A stretch of 64,000 bases of DNA, from NCBI GenBank assembly GCA_023091665.1, contig JALJCQ010000001.1, positions 1,302,001 to 1,366,000 of the forward strand, in the 5' to 3' direction. Source of the DNA: Pythium myriotylum. Its lineage: Eukaryota > Oomycota > Peronosporomycetes > Pythiales > Pythiaceae. The translations under genes were made by a program, and so were the position numbers. Positions 47,076 to 55,912 of the stretch are shown in pieces. Within the stretch, counting starts at the first letter, position 1; each line of letters opens with the position of its first letter. A model generated the notes under the pieces. The model saw only the letters and a list, made by a program, of their open reading frames with translations, did no database searches and was not told the DNA's origin.

Positions 47076-48950
47076 ATGCTCCACCGCCAAGTCCTTGTGC
47101 TGCTTGCCTCGCTGATAGTGGCTCACGTGGCCACCTGTAGAGGCGCAGTCGCGGAGGATCGATCGCTCTCGCCGACTATTAGGGCTGCAGTTGCAAACTC
47201 CGCTGTCCAAACATTGAGCGACCTCCCTGACTCAGTCAAGTCTGGGGCGCTCGAGAACATCAAGATCGCAACTGACGGTATTCAGCTCGCAGTGCAATCA
47301 GGCATGAACAAGGATACGTCGAAGATGCTTAAAGGGCTCGGCGATGCTGTGAGCGTGCTACCGGGAGCTTTCGGCTTCGCGGGAATTGCTTTCTCAGTCG
47401 CCGCCTCTGTCTTTGCTCTCGTTGGCGGCGGGAAGAACGAAGACCCAGTCCTCGCTGCGCTGAACAATATCCACGTGGGGTTCCAGAAGGATATGGCAGC
47501 GATTGAAGCGAATCTGAAGTCGGTCAACGACAAGGTCGGTGTGGTGATCGCTGGCATCGACAAGATTCTCAACGACATTTCGGACGTTCCGGCCAAGGTG
47601 ATGGCAGAGATGAAACTCACAAACGTCTCGACCATGAAAGACAAATTCACCACTGTGCAGCGCGCAGCCCAGCAGTACGCTAGCGGTGATCTCACGCGGG
47701 AGCAAATGATTTCGAAGTGCGATGACTTTGAAGTCGCGTCCACATTCTCCGAGCTAGAGACGATACTTAAGGACGAAAGAAACCTGTTCACGACAAGATT
47801 TGGTTCGCAAGACCGTGCATACGGCCTCAGTCAGATCCAGTTGCTGGTGTTCTACCTCTCAGTGGTGCCCCTCGTGTCCAATTGCAACGCGCTGAAGTAC
47901 TCGATGGAATCAATTCAGGCAGATGGAGTCAGGATCAGCGAGCTCGTCAAGTTTGTGTACGCTAGAGCAGTGTGGTACTTGGCAGAACCCGACCTGACTA
48001 TATATGTCCGAGAGCGCTTCAACCCCTTCGATACGGCGATTGATGTTGGCAGCTATCAGGTGATGGAGGGCTGGTCGCTGTCGTTTTCGTTCAAAGCGTA
48101 CAGTTTTGCCCCTCCCCATAGCGTGTGCTTTAGCGTGACTAGCAGTGGGAAGCAGCTCGTGACGCAGTCGATAGACCCCGCGGCGAAGGTGGCAGGCTCC
48201 AGTGCTTTTTGCTCGAAGTCCAAACCGACAGATGACTCACCCCAACGGATTGTCTACTCGGAGCGCGTCACAGCAGACGGTAACACAGTGGCAATCCTGC
48301 AGCCTGAGAGTGGTGACAACTTCGACCGCCTCGACGAGCGCGGGTGGGTCAAGAACACGTTGCCGATATACTCGCTCGAAGCAGCGAACTGGACTCGACT
48401 GCCTCGCTTGCGCGTGATCACAGACCTGCTGCTTGTCGAGGCAAAAGACAACAGAGTCTCAGTGGACGAGGTTACGAAACAATGCCGTGAGCTCAGCGAT
48501 GGGTACGACCGTGACGGAGATGCCCACTCAAAAGACTATAGCAGCGCTCCATGGACGATCTTCTGCGTGCAGTATGCGATGCTTTCGCTCCGAGAAGTCG
48601 ATAGTCACACAAAGCCGCTGCTCGCTGATGTCCAGTTCAACGACATGGCCGCGAAAGACGCTTGGACGGCGACATGTCCAGACACCGGATACATGCGCGA
48701 TGCCGGGCACGTGACGCTCCCGTCCAAGATCAAGAAACAGTTTTTCGGAGGCTCAACGACAGTGCGAGCATTCGCAGTGTGCCTCAAATGGGAACCGATG
48801 ACCTCAAGCAGTACGCCAAGTCAGTTCGTGGAGCGCGTTTGGCTCGACGACTCGGCTCCGATGGCCGAGAAACCTAAGCAGACACGACATTCTGGTAGCG
48901 AACGATTCACACTGCCCAAAGTAGCTCCCAGATCGCTTGACGGTCTGTGA
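47076..48950 (+). CDS. Secreted protein with helical hydrophobic N-domain, family unknown
   Basis: 624 aa, single exon. The ATG at 47076 gives a clear signal peptide (MLHRQVLVLLASLIVAHVATC). An N-terminal alpha-helical region (residues about 35-330) contains a hydrophobic hairpin-like stretch (LPGAFGFAGIAFSVAASVFAL) followed by amphipathic helices with NDKVGVVIAGIDKIL, resembling the helical bundles of some membrane-active or pore-forming proteins. The second half is beta-rich with several cysteines (FCVQYAML, WTATCPDTGYM, AFAVCLKW). No RXLR or LxLFLAK motif after the signal. Exported protein is well supported; any membrane activity is inferred from composition alone, and I do not recognise the family. 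It converges on glutamate decarboxylase (123 bp). Confidence 0.65.
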   Translation: MLHRQVLVLLASLIVAHVATCRGAVAEDRSLSPTIRAAVANSAVQTLSDLPDSVKSGALENIKIATDGIQLAVQSGMNKDTSKMLKGLGDAVSVLPGAFGFAGIAFSVAASVFALVGGGKNEDPVLAALNNIHVGFQKDMAAIEANLKSVNDKVGVVIAGIDKILNDISDVPAKVMAEMKLTNVSTMKDKFTTVQRAAQQYASGDLTREQMISKCDDFEVASTFSELETILKDERNLFTTRFGSQDRAYGLSQIQLLVFYLSVVPLVSNCNALKYSMESIQADGVRISELVKFVYARAVWYLAEPDLTIYVRERFNPFDTAIDVGSYQVMEGWSLSFSFKAYSFAPPHSVCFSVTSSGKQLVTQSIDPAAKVAGSSAFCSKSKPTDDSPQRIVYSERVTADGNTVAILQPESGDNFDRLDERGWVKNTLPIYSLEAANWTRLPRLRVITDLLLVEAKDNRVSVDEVTKQCRELSDGYDRDGDAHSKDYSSAPWTIFCVQYAMLSLREVDSHTKPLLADVQFNDMAAKDAWTATCPDTGYMRDAGHVTLPSKIKKQFFGGSTTVRAFAVCLKWEPMTSSSTPSQFVERVWLDDSAPMAEKPKQTRHSGSERFTLPKVAPRSLDGL

Positions 48951-49073
48951 GGACTCGATAGGTGGAGAAGAGTAACAGTGACACACACTCAAACCAAACA
49001 AACGCACTGTCGTTATCTTGACAAAACATGCAGAGTGGTAACGGGAACTCGTGTCCATCCCCAGCACCTATGC

Positions 49074-50615
49074 TTAGCATACACCGTGGGTAGTGATCCC
49101 CGACTTCTGGTGCTTGAGGTTGGCTTGGATGGCGTGTACAACGTCGACAAACTGCATCTTCTTGGCCTTTGGCGATGACATCGCCGTCTCGACGAGCACG
49201 TGATGCTTCTCGAGCGACTCAATCGCCTTGAGAATATCCTGCACCAGCATGTTGGCCATGTTGTAGGAGAAGTTCTGCTTCACCACGACACGCATGATCG
49301 TCAATGATTCCGCGCCACGCGAGCACGTGTACGCCGGCACGATCCACCCGCGGCTCTTTAGCTTGTCCTGGATATCGAAGCACGTGTAACGGCTCGAGTC
49401 GTTGAGTGCAAACGCCACGAGCGGCATGTGTTGCTTGTCCACGATGTGGAAGTGGCCAGTCGCCAAGAGCGAGCTGCGCAAGTAGGCAGCGTTCTCCATA
49501 CTTGCCTCCATGATCGTCTTGTATCCCTCAAAGCCAAAGCGCAAGATATTGTAGTACTGGGCAACGACGTTGCCCGCGCCCTTGGAGAAGTTGAGCGTGA
49601 ACGACTGCTGGTCGCCACCCAAGTAGTTGACGTGGAACACGAGATCGTCTGGAAGATCCGCGCGCTCGCGCCACAGTGCCCAGCCCATGCCGGCGTAGAC
49701 GAGACCAAACTTGTGACCGCTCACGTTGATCGACTTGACGTTCGGCAAGCGGAAGTCCCACACAAGTTCGGGGTTGATGAACGGTGCGATAAAGCCGCCA
49801 CTCGCAGCATCGACGTGGATCGGAACCTCCCAGCCGTTTGCGGCGTTCACTTCCTCCAGCATCGCGTGGATCGCCGCGACGTCCTCGTACTCCCCGTTGA
49901 AAGTGCTGCCCAGAATGGCGCAAACGCCGATGGTGTTCTCATCAACGAGCGGCCTCGCTCGTTCCGCCGTGAGCACGAGGCAGTCAGGTGACACATCAGC
50001 CTCGCGGATCTCGATCTCGAAGTACTTGCACATTTTGTGCCAGCACACTTGAACATTTGAGCCGAAGACCATGTTGGGCGTCTCGTACGAGAGACCTTTC
50101 GCCCGACGGCGATCCTTCCACTTGCGCTTCATCGCGAGGCCTGCGAGCATGATGGCCTCGGACGAGCCGATGCAGCCCGTACCCGTGCCTTGCTCGCCTG
50201 GTGCGAGTGGCGCGTGGTAGAGGTTCGAGAGGATCTGCACGCAGCGGTTATGGATCTCGGCCGTCTGCGGGTACTGGTCCAAATCGATGTAGTTCTTGCG
50301 CAGGCCTTCTACCATGAGATCCTCAGCCTCGGGCTCCATGTACGTGGTCACAAACGACGCGAGGTTCATCTTGGGGTTGCCATCCAGCGAGAGCTCGTCC
50401 TTGATGAGCTGGTGGGCGACGCGCGCCGGCACCGAGCGCTTGGGGAACGTCTCCGTGGGCACGCTGGCGCACATGAGCGGGTGGCCGTAGAGCGGCTCCG
50501 ACTCGCCCAGCGAGTACGCCAACGCCGACGGCAGGCGCTTGATCGCCGGTCGCTCGTGGTGGGAGCTCGGCTCCTTGTCGGGCTCGAAGCTGGCCTTGTC
50601 GGTCGTGACTTGCAT
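49074..50615 (-). CDS. Glutamate decarboxylase (PLP-dependent)
   Basis: 513 aa, single exon; ATG at 50615 (MQVTTDKASF). Full-length group II decarboxylase: YMEPEAEDLM, TGTGCIGSSEAIMLAGLA, CWHK (His193, expected to stack on PLP), HVDAASGGFIAPF (residues 267-279) and the Schiff-base lysine in SINVSGHKFGL (Lys302). It converts glutamate to GABA and CO2 in the cytosol, a route tied to acid stress and nitrogen metabolism. The C-terminus (LKHQKSGITTHGVC) lacks the Trp/Lys calmodulin-binding region of plant enzymes. The frame is open upstream without an ATG (RAFASASARAASLVTL) and could be joined to a candidate upstream exon; see findings. Confidence 0.96.
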   Translation of the reverse strand: MQVTTDKASFEPDKEPSSHHERPAIKRLPSALAYSLGESEPLYGHPLMCASVPTETFPKRSVPARVAHQLIKDELSLDGNPKMNLASFVTTYMEPEAEDLMVEGLRKNYIDLDQYPQTAEIHNRCVQILSNLYHAPLAPGEQGTGTGCIGSSEAIMLAGLAMKRKWKDRRRAKGLSYETPNMVFGSNVQVCWHKMCKYFEIEIREADVSPDCLVLTAERARPLVDENTIGVCAILGSTFNGEYEDVAAIHAMLEEVNAANGWEVPIHVDAASGGFIAPFINPELVWDFRLPNVKSINVSGHKFGLVYAGMGWALWRERADLPDDLVFHVNYLGGDQQSFTLNFSKGAGNVVAQYYNILRFGFEGYKTIMEASMENAAYLRSSLLATGHFHIVDKQHMPLVAFALNDSSRYTCFDIQDKLKSRGWIVPAYTCSRGAESLTIMRVVVKQNFSYNMANMLVQDILKAIESLEKHHVLVETAMSSPKAKKMQFVDVVHAIQANLKHQKSGITTHGVC

Positions 50616-51164
50616 GTTGCGCGAAGGTCGGCGGTGGGGGCTTGGCGGCGGCGGCGGCGATTCCAAAGTGACGAGCGAGGCAGCGCGGGCCGAAGCAGAG
50701 GCGAACGCGCGAGACACGCGACCGAGCCCCGCGGTTGACGGCCCAGCTCGGGCCGTCGGCTCGGGTCCTTTCTGCTTCGAATCCTTCCCACTTCAACTAC
50801 GGTTGAGTCTTGGATCTCACCTTCTTCTGGCACGTGCCGCCCTCGCGACTGTAAACCGAACCGTGCTGCGTGTCGATCACTTGATCGACAACCTTCTTGT
50901 GGGAAGTCATGTCGCAGTTGACCCTTCTCACGGAAGCTTTGCACCCTCGTGCGCAACACAGAGAAACGCTTCGACGGCGCCGACGTGGATTCATGCGTTT
51001 CCCGCAATCATGATTCGAAGTGAAGGCAAAGTCTCTGGTGGCATCTCTGTTGGAGGCGCGGAGAGAAAACTGTACAGTCACATCGAGCCTCTATTGCCAT
51101 AAACTTAGTTGTTGCATCCAGCAAGCCAACGATGATTGTGCTCCTTGCAAGCGTAAAACGAGGA
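50616..51164. other. Intergenic region between glutamate decarboxylase and MPP10
   Basis: About 550 bp. It holds a possible small minus-strand exon at about 50910-50821 (MTSHKKVVDQVIDTQ... ending at a GTGAGA donor), which might be an upstream exon of glutamate decarboxylase or part of a small gene. Nothing else supported. Confidence 0.35.
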
Positions 51165-53213
51165 TTACTTCTTGGTTGCCTTCTTTCGGATCTCGCCCTG
51201 AACTTCCTCCTACAGGATCACAAACAACGAGGCCATGAGACACGAGTGCTTTTAACATCCACAGACTAAAGGCGACAAACCTGTAAGCGCGAGAAGAACT
51301 CCTTGGAGTTGGAAAACTGCTTCGTCGAACCTTCGATCTCTTTGCCCTTGGTGACATTCTTGGCATTTGCAATGCTCTCGAGCATCTTCTTCTTCTCGTA
51401 CTTGTTGCCGAGACCTGGGTTGAGCTTGGCCACAAGCCGCTCGTCTGCCTCTCGTTGCTGCTTCTCTTTTCGGCGAACACGTTTCTTGGCATTGCGCTGA
51501 GCTTTGCGCTCGTCCTGAGTCATCTCCTCCTTCGACTGCAACACTGCTTCGCCTCGCTTGCGCTTCTTCTGGAAAACCTCCTCCGGAGCCTTGAGGTTAG
51601 CATCACTTACGCTGATCGGCACAACTTCTTCCATAGCGATCGCTGGAACGGACGGTTTGACTTGTAGTTCCTTGACCATTGGCTTCGGAGTGAACTGGTA
51701 GTTGGACAGTGCATCCAGTTTCCAACACAAGCTCTTGAACATGACCTCGATCTCCTCTTGGTCTTGCTTCGACTCGTCATCTGCCTCAAAGCCCATGGCA
51801 GTCTTCATGTACTCCTTTTCGTAGATCTCCCCAAGACCCTCCTTCGATTTCTCCATCGATACATCGACGAGCTTATTCTTCTCGCTTTCCTCGTTCGGCG
51901 CAAACTTTCGGATAACGTCATCAAAGTCGTCCTCCAAGATTCGCTTCTTGATCATATCTTCCAAAGCAACCGATACCTCCACAGTGATAACTGGAGCAAC
52001 CTTGACGGGGCGATCGTAGTCCAGAACCGCCTCGAGCAAACTATTCTCAGGGCGCGATGTAGATCGTACCTCACCTTTCAGCTCCCATGGCTTGTCTTCA
52101 AGGGCCTCTTTTTCGAGTTGTTTGATCTCTTTCTTCAAGCGCTCGCGTTGTCGCTGATGAGAAGACATAATACCACGCTCGGCGAGATCATCCTCATCAA
52201 GATCCGCATCGTCTTCCTCAGTAGTCGAACGTTTAATAGTCGGCAGATCGTCGTCGTCTTCCTCCTCTACTTCTTCTTCTTCTTCCTCTTCCTCCTCCTC
52301 TTCCGCTTCTTCTTCTTCGTCATCATCCTCATCGCCCTCGTTACGGCGCTTTGGACGCTTCAGATCCGGCTCCTCAAAAAAGTCCTCAAACTTCATGTTC
52401 GCAGCGCCGTCGTCATCCAAGTCCTCATCCTCCATGTCCTCATCTTCGCTATCATCATCTTCAAGCCCATCCTCACCTTCATCATCATCGGCCTCCAAAT
52501 CAATGGCATCGTCATCGTCATCATCATCATTCTCCTCCTCTTCAGCAATGCGGTCCATCTCGTCCCAGTCAAAGAAGCCATCTTCAGCCACATCACGCGC
52601 TTTCTTGACCTTCTTCGACAACTTTGCTGTTTTGGGTTTCTTCTTGTCGTCCTCGCTCTCCTTGGCATCGACTTCCTCCTCGTCAGAGTCATCGTCGGCA
52701 TTCGCGTCATCGGCATCGTCTTCCTCATCGACCTCGTCGTCGCTCTGCGGCGGTTCCTCTTCCTCCACGCTATTCTCCTCTTCTTCGTCATCGTCTTCTT
52801 CCGCTTCCTCACTCGGGAAAAGTCGGATTTGTTCAGGCTTCTTCTGGAAGTTGCGAATGCGCTTGCTGAGCTCTTCCAGGAGCGGCTCGTTCTGGAGTCG
52901 GAGCTGCTCCCAAATCTGGTCCGCGTCAAAGCCATCGATGTAGAGCTGGTCCAGCGGTGTCGCCGCCGTGCGGCTCACGAACTTTGTGCAGTGGTCGAAC
53001 ACATGCTTTGTGAAGGTCTTGATCTCTTGCGCGACCTCCTCGGACGATGTGAAGAAGACCTACACGGGAGTCCGGGTCAGCCGCGTCTGGTCTAAGAGCT
53101 GTACCTACGACCGAGACTGCGCCGGCACTTGAGGCGCTGGATGGGCTGTTGGCACCTACCTCTGGACGCTGCACGACCTTCTTCTGGAAGCTGGCAACCA
53201 CGTCCGCGTCCAT
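51165..53213 (-). CDS. MPP10: U3 snoRNP protein MPP10
   Basis: 625 aa in three exons; introns about 53060-53159 and 51210-51280. Exon 1 is MDADVVASFQKKVVQRPE, exon 2 continues VFFTSSEEVAQEIKTF. Family landmarks: WEQL, DGFFDWDEMDRIAEEEE, MKFEDFFEEPD, DDLAERGIMSSHQ, KPWELKGEVRSTSRPENSLLE, LDYDRPVKVAPVIT, ILEDDFDDVIRKF, LDALSNYQFTPKP. Between them are long acidic runs (poly D/E), as in all MPP10. The last exon ends KKATKK, lysine-rich. MPP10 nucleates the IMP3-IMP4 module of the small-subunit processome and is required for early pre-18S cleavages in the nucleolus. The acidic tracts leave a long but meaningless open frame on the opposite strand. Confidence 0.93.
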
Positions 53214-53614
53214 GATGCTACGGCAACTCGAGTCTGCTTCCTTTCATGCACCAACCACCAACCGGCAACAGCCAACAGAATGATAGACCTCCTCAATAGA
53301 GGGCCCACATATCAATTATCAGAGGTAGAAGGGATTATGCGCTTCGAGAGGCGATTGCTCGCCACCTTCAGCCAACATGAGTTTCGTAAGGTGCCCTAAT
53401 GTTGCAGCATCAGAATGTGTGACGTAAACCGATGGCGTAAAACAGAATCGAAGGACGAGCGATGAACTTCAATAGGCACTTGAAAACGAATAGAACTGTT
53501 ATCTTCCCAACAACATACGTTTGTATCATGGTTCAAATGCGTGTATATACCTCTATAAATAGATACCACTACATAAACGAAAGTATGACGTAAAGTTGGT
53601 GAGCTCCTACCGTG
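53214..53614. other. Divergent promoter region MPP10 / SDR with TATA-like element
   Basis: About 400 bp. It is AT-richer than its flanks, and the right part contains TGTATATACC and TATAAATA (53553-53560) about 55-60 bp upstream of the first ATG of the SDR gene. No gene seen. Confidence 0.45.
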
Positions 53615-54770
53615 ATGTCAAAGGTGTCTTCACGCCGGGCGCGAGTTGCGCTTCACATCCGGAAATCCTCCCTCCGTCCCACGCGCTTCCTCTCCACCAT
53701 GGCTCTTCGATTCGATGGACGTGTCGCTATTGTCACGGGCGCCGGCGCCGGCCTCGGCCGCACGTACGCGCTCATCTTCGCCTCGCGCGGCGCGAAGGTG
53801 TACGTGGATCGCGTCGTCTAGCGAGGCGCCACGCCGCAGCTTCTAACGAGTCGTGTGCGTTTCCAGCGTCGTGAACGACTTCTCCAAGGACGCCGCGGAC
53901 AAGGTCGTCGCGGAGATCAAGGCCAAGGGTGCGTCCGCGCGACCGATGTCGCGAGCTGGAGAGAGGCTGACGCCGTTGATGAACAGGTGGTGTCGCGGTT
54001 GCCAACTACAACTCGGTCACGGACGGCGACAAGGTCGTGGCGACCGCCATTGAGAACTTTGGCCGCGTCGACATCGTCGTCAACAACGCCGGTATCCTCC
54101 GCGACACGAGCTTCGTGAAGATGGACAAGGAGAAGTGGAACGCCGTGCTCAACACGCACCTCCAGGGCAGTACGTAAATCTCTGTGATGTTTCTGGGCTG
54201 TGCATTTTGCTGCGGTACTGATTCCGCGTGCTGTGTCGCAAAGCCTTCGCTGTGACCCACGCCGCGTGGCCCCACATGCGCAAGCAGAAGTACGGCCGTG
54301 TGATCCTCGTGACCTCGGTGAACGGCCTCTACGGCCAGTTCGGCCAGACCAACTACAGCTCGGCCAAGTCCGCCATGGTCGGCTTCGGCAAGTCGCTCGC
54401 GAAGGAGGGCGCCAAGCTCAACATCAAGGTCAACGTCGTCGCTCCGGGCGCCGGCTCGGCCATGACCGCGACCGTCATGCCGGAGGAGCTCGTGCAGAAG
54501 TGGAAGCCCGAGTACGTCGCGCCGACCATCGCGTTCCTCTGCCACGAGAGCGTGCCTGTCTCGGGCGCCGTCTTCGAGAGCGGTGGCGGCTGGACCGCGC
54601 AGGTCAAGTACACGCGCTCCTACGGCCACTTCTTCAACATCGACAAGCCCATCACGCCCGAGGACGTGCAGGCCAACTGGGCGGCCATCACCGACTTCAG
54701 CAACCCGTCGGACCCGGAGCTCGACGAGGTCTCGCCGCAGGTGAAGCAGATCCTCGGCTCCAAGTTGTAG
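53615..54770 (+). CDS. Peroxisomal short-chain dehydrogenase (MFE-2/17beta-HSD4-type), PTS1 SKL
   Basis: 318 aa from the ATG at 53615, or 290 aa from the ATG at 53699. Four exons; introns about 53800-53866, 53929-53986 and 54170-54243 (last acceptor AAG). SDR motifs: [16 protein letters not shown] across intron 1, [14 protein letters not shown] and YSSAK, i.e. Ser-Tyr-Lys catalytic set. The segment after the fold ([21 protein letters not shown]) matches the dehydrogenase unit of peroxisomal multifunctional enzyme 2, but hydratase and SCP2 domains are absent, so this is a stand-alone D-3-hydroxyacyl-CoA dehydrogenase module. It ends in ILGSKL, a canonical PTS1. The N-terminus from the first ATG is Arg/Ser-rich without acids ([15 protein letters not shown]...RFLST), typical of a mitochondrial presequence. 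Confidence 0.88.
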
Positions 54771-55014
54771 ACGACTCTCGTTGGCCGTCGGCACGCCGTT
54801 TCATTTTCGCTGTGATCAAAAAAAGACAGAAATGACGCCTTTTCCGTTTTTTCCCCCGCGTGTTTCCTCCTAGACCCGTAATTTTGAGTGGTAATATTTC
54901 CACTGTGCCAAAACGCGGTGTCCTCGCTGGTCGTGGGTACAAAACGCGCGGTCCCACCCGCCACGTTTCCCTGGGCGAGGTCAGTCACTTTTCCGTCTCA
55001 CGCGAGAGAAGCCG

Positions 55015-55805
55015 ATGATCCGCCTGAAGGCCAAGCAGCAGGAGAAGAAGGCGGAGGAGGACAAGGCCGCGGCCGAGACGCCCGCCGAGAACGGCGCCGC
55101 CGACGCCGAGAATGGCGCCGCCGAGAAGCCCAAGACCGTCAAGATCCTCGGCGTCGGGCGCGGCAAGCGCGGCGGCGCCGCCAAGGAGAAGAAGCGCACG
55201 CCCGGCGAGATCCGCATCCAGAAAGACATCGCGGAGCTTGACGGCGGCCAGGCCGCCACCGTCTCCTTCCCAGACGCCAACGACCTCACGCTCTTCCACG
55301 TCAAGGTGCGCCGTCGCTCGATGTGATGGATGGACAGAAGGGTTGGCGGACTTGGGGAAAACTCACTCGTGCTCGCTACGAATAGGTGTGCGCGGACACG
55401 GGGCTCTGGAAGGGCGCCACCTACGACTTCCTGTTCAAGATCCCGCCGGTACGCAGCTCATGCAGCTGCTTGTGGCGCAGAGCTCTTATTCCTCTCTGAT
55501 CCGTGTAGATGTACCCGCATGAGCCGCCGAAGGTCAAGTGTCTCACCAAGATCTACCACCCAAACATCGATTTGGACGGCAACGTCTGCCTCAACATCCT
55601 CCGCGAGGACTGGAAGCCCGTGCTGGACATCAACTCGGTCATTTACGGCCTCATCTACCTCTTCTACGAGCCGAACCCGGATGACCCGCTCAACCGTGAA
55701 GCCGCGGAACTGTTCCGCAACGACCCGAATCAATTCGCGAACCTAGTCAAGCGGTCGCTACGAGGGTACACGGTCGCGGGTATCCAGTTTGACGCGCTCA
55801 TTTGA
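55015..55805 (+). CDS. UBE2M: NEDD8-conjugating enzyme E2 (UBC12)
   Basis: 216 aa in three exons; introns about 55306-55385 and 55449-55508. UBC12 landmarks: N-terminal [58 protein letters not shown] with the active-site Cys, [13 protein letters not shown]. It receives NEDD8 from the NAE1-UBA3 E1 and passes it to cullins, activating cullin-RING ligases. The N-terminal tail that docks to the E1 and DCN1 is followed by an unusually long, low-complexity Ala/Glu/Lys linker ([18 protein letters not shown]) before the catalytic fold, making the protein about 33 aa longer than human UBE2M. Confidence 0.95.
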
Positions 55806-55912
55806 GCACCCTGAGTGAAGGAGTAAGCCAGAGGACAAGCAGCATAGGTCGGCAAGTGATTTAGAGACAGGTAAAATCCAAAGAAGAGCAAGTTTGTGGT
55901 GGTAGTGGGTTG

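Noticed and set aside
51758..53095. 445-aa plus-strand frame opposite MPP10
   Set aside because: Open only because the acidic GAN/GAR codons of MPP10 read as hydrophobic Phe/Leu/Ile/Ser codons in reverse.
54006..54794. 262-aa minus-strand frame opposite the SDR gene
   Set aside because: Antisense shadow; crosses introns of the supported gene and shows no domain.
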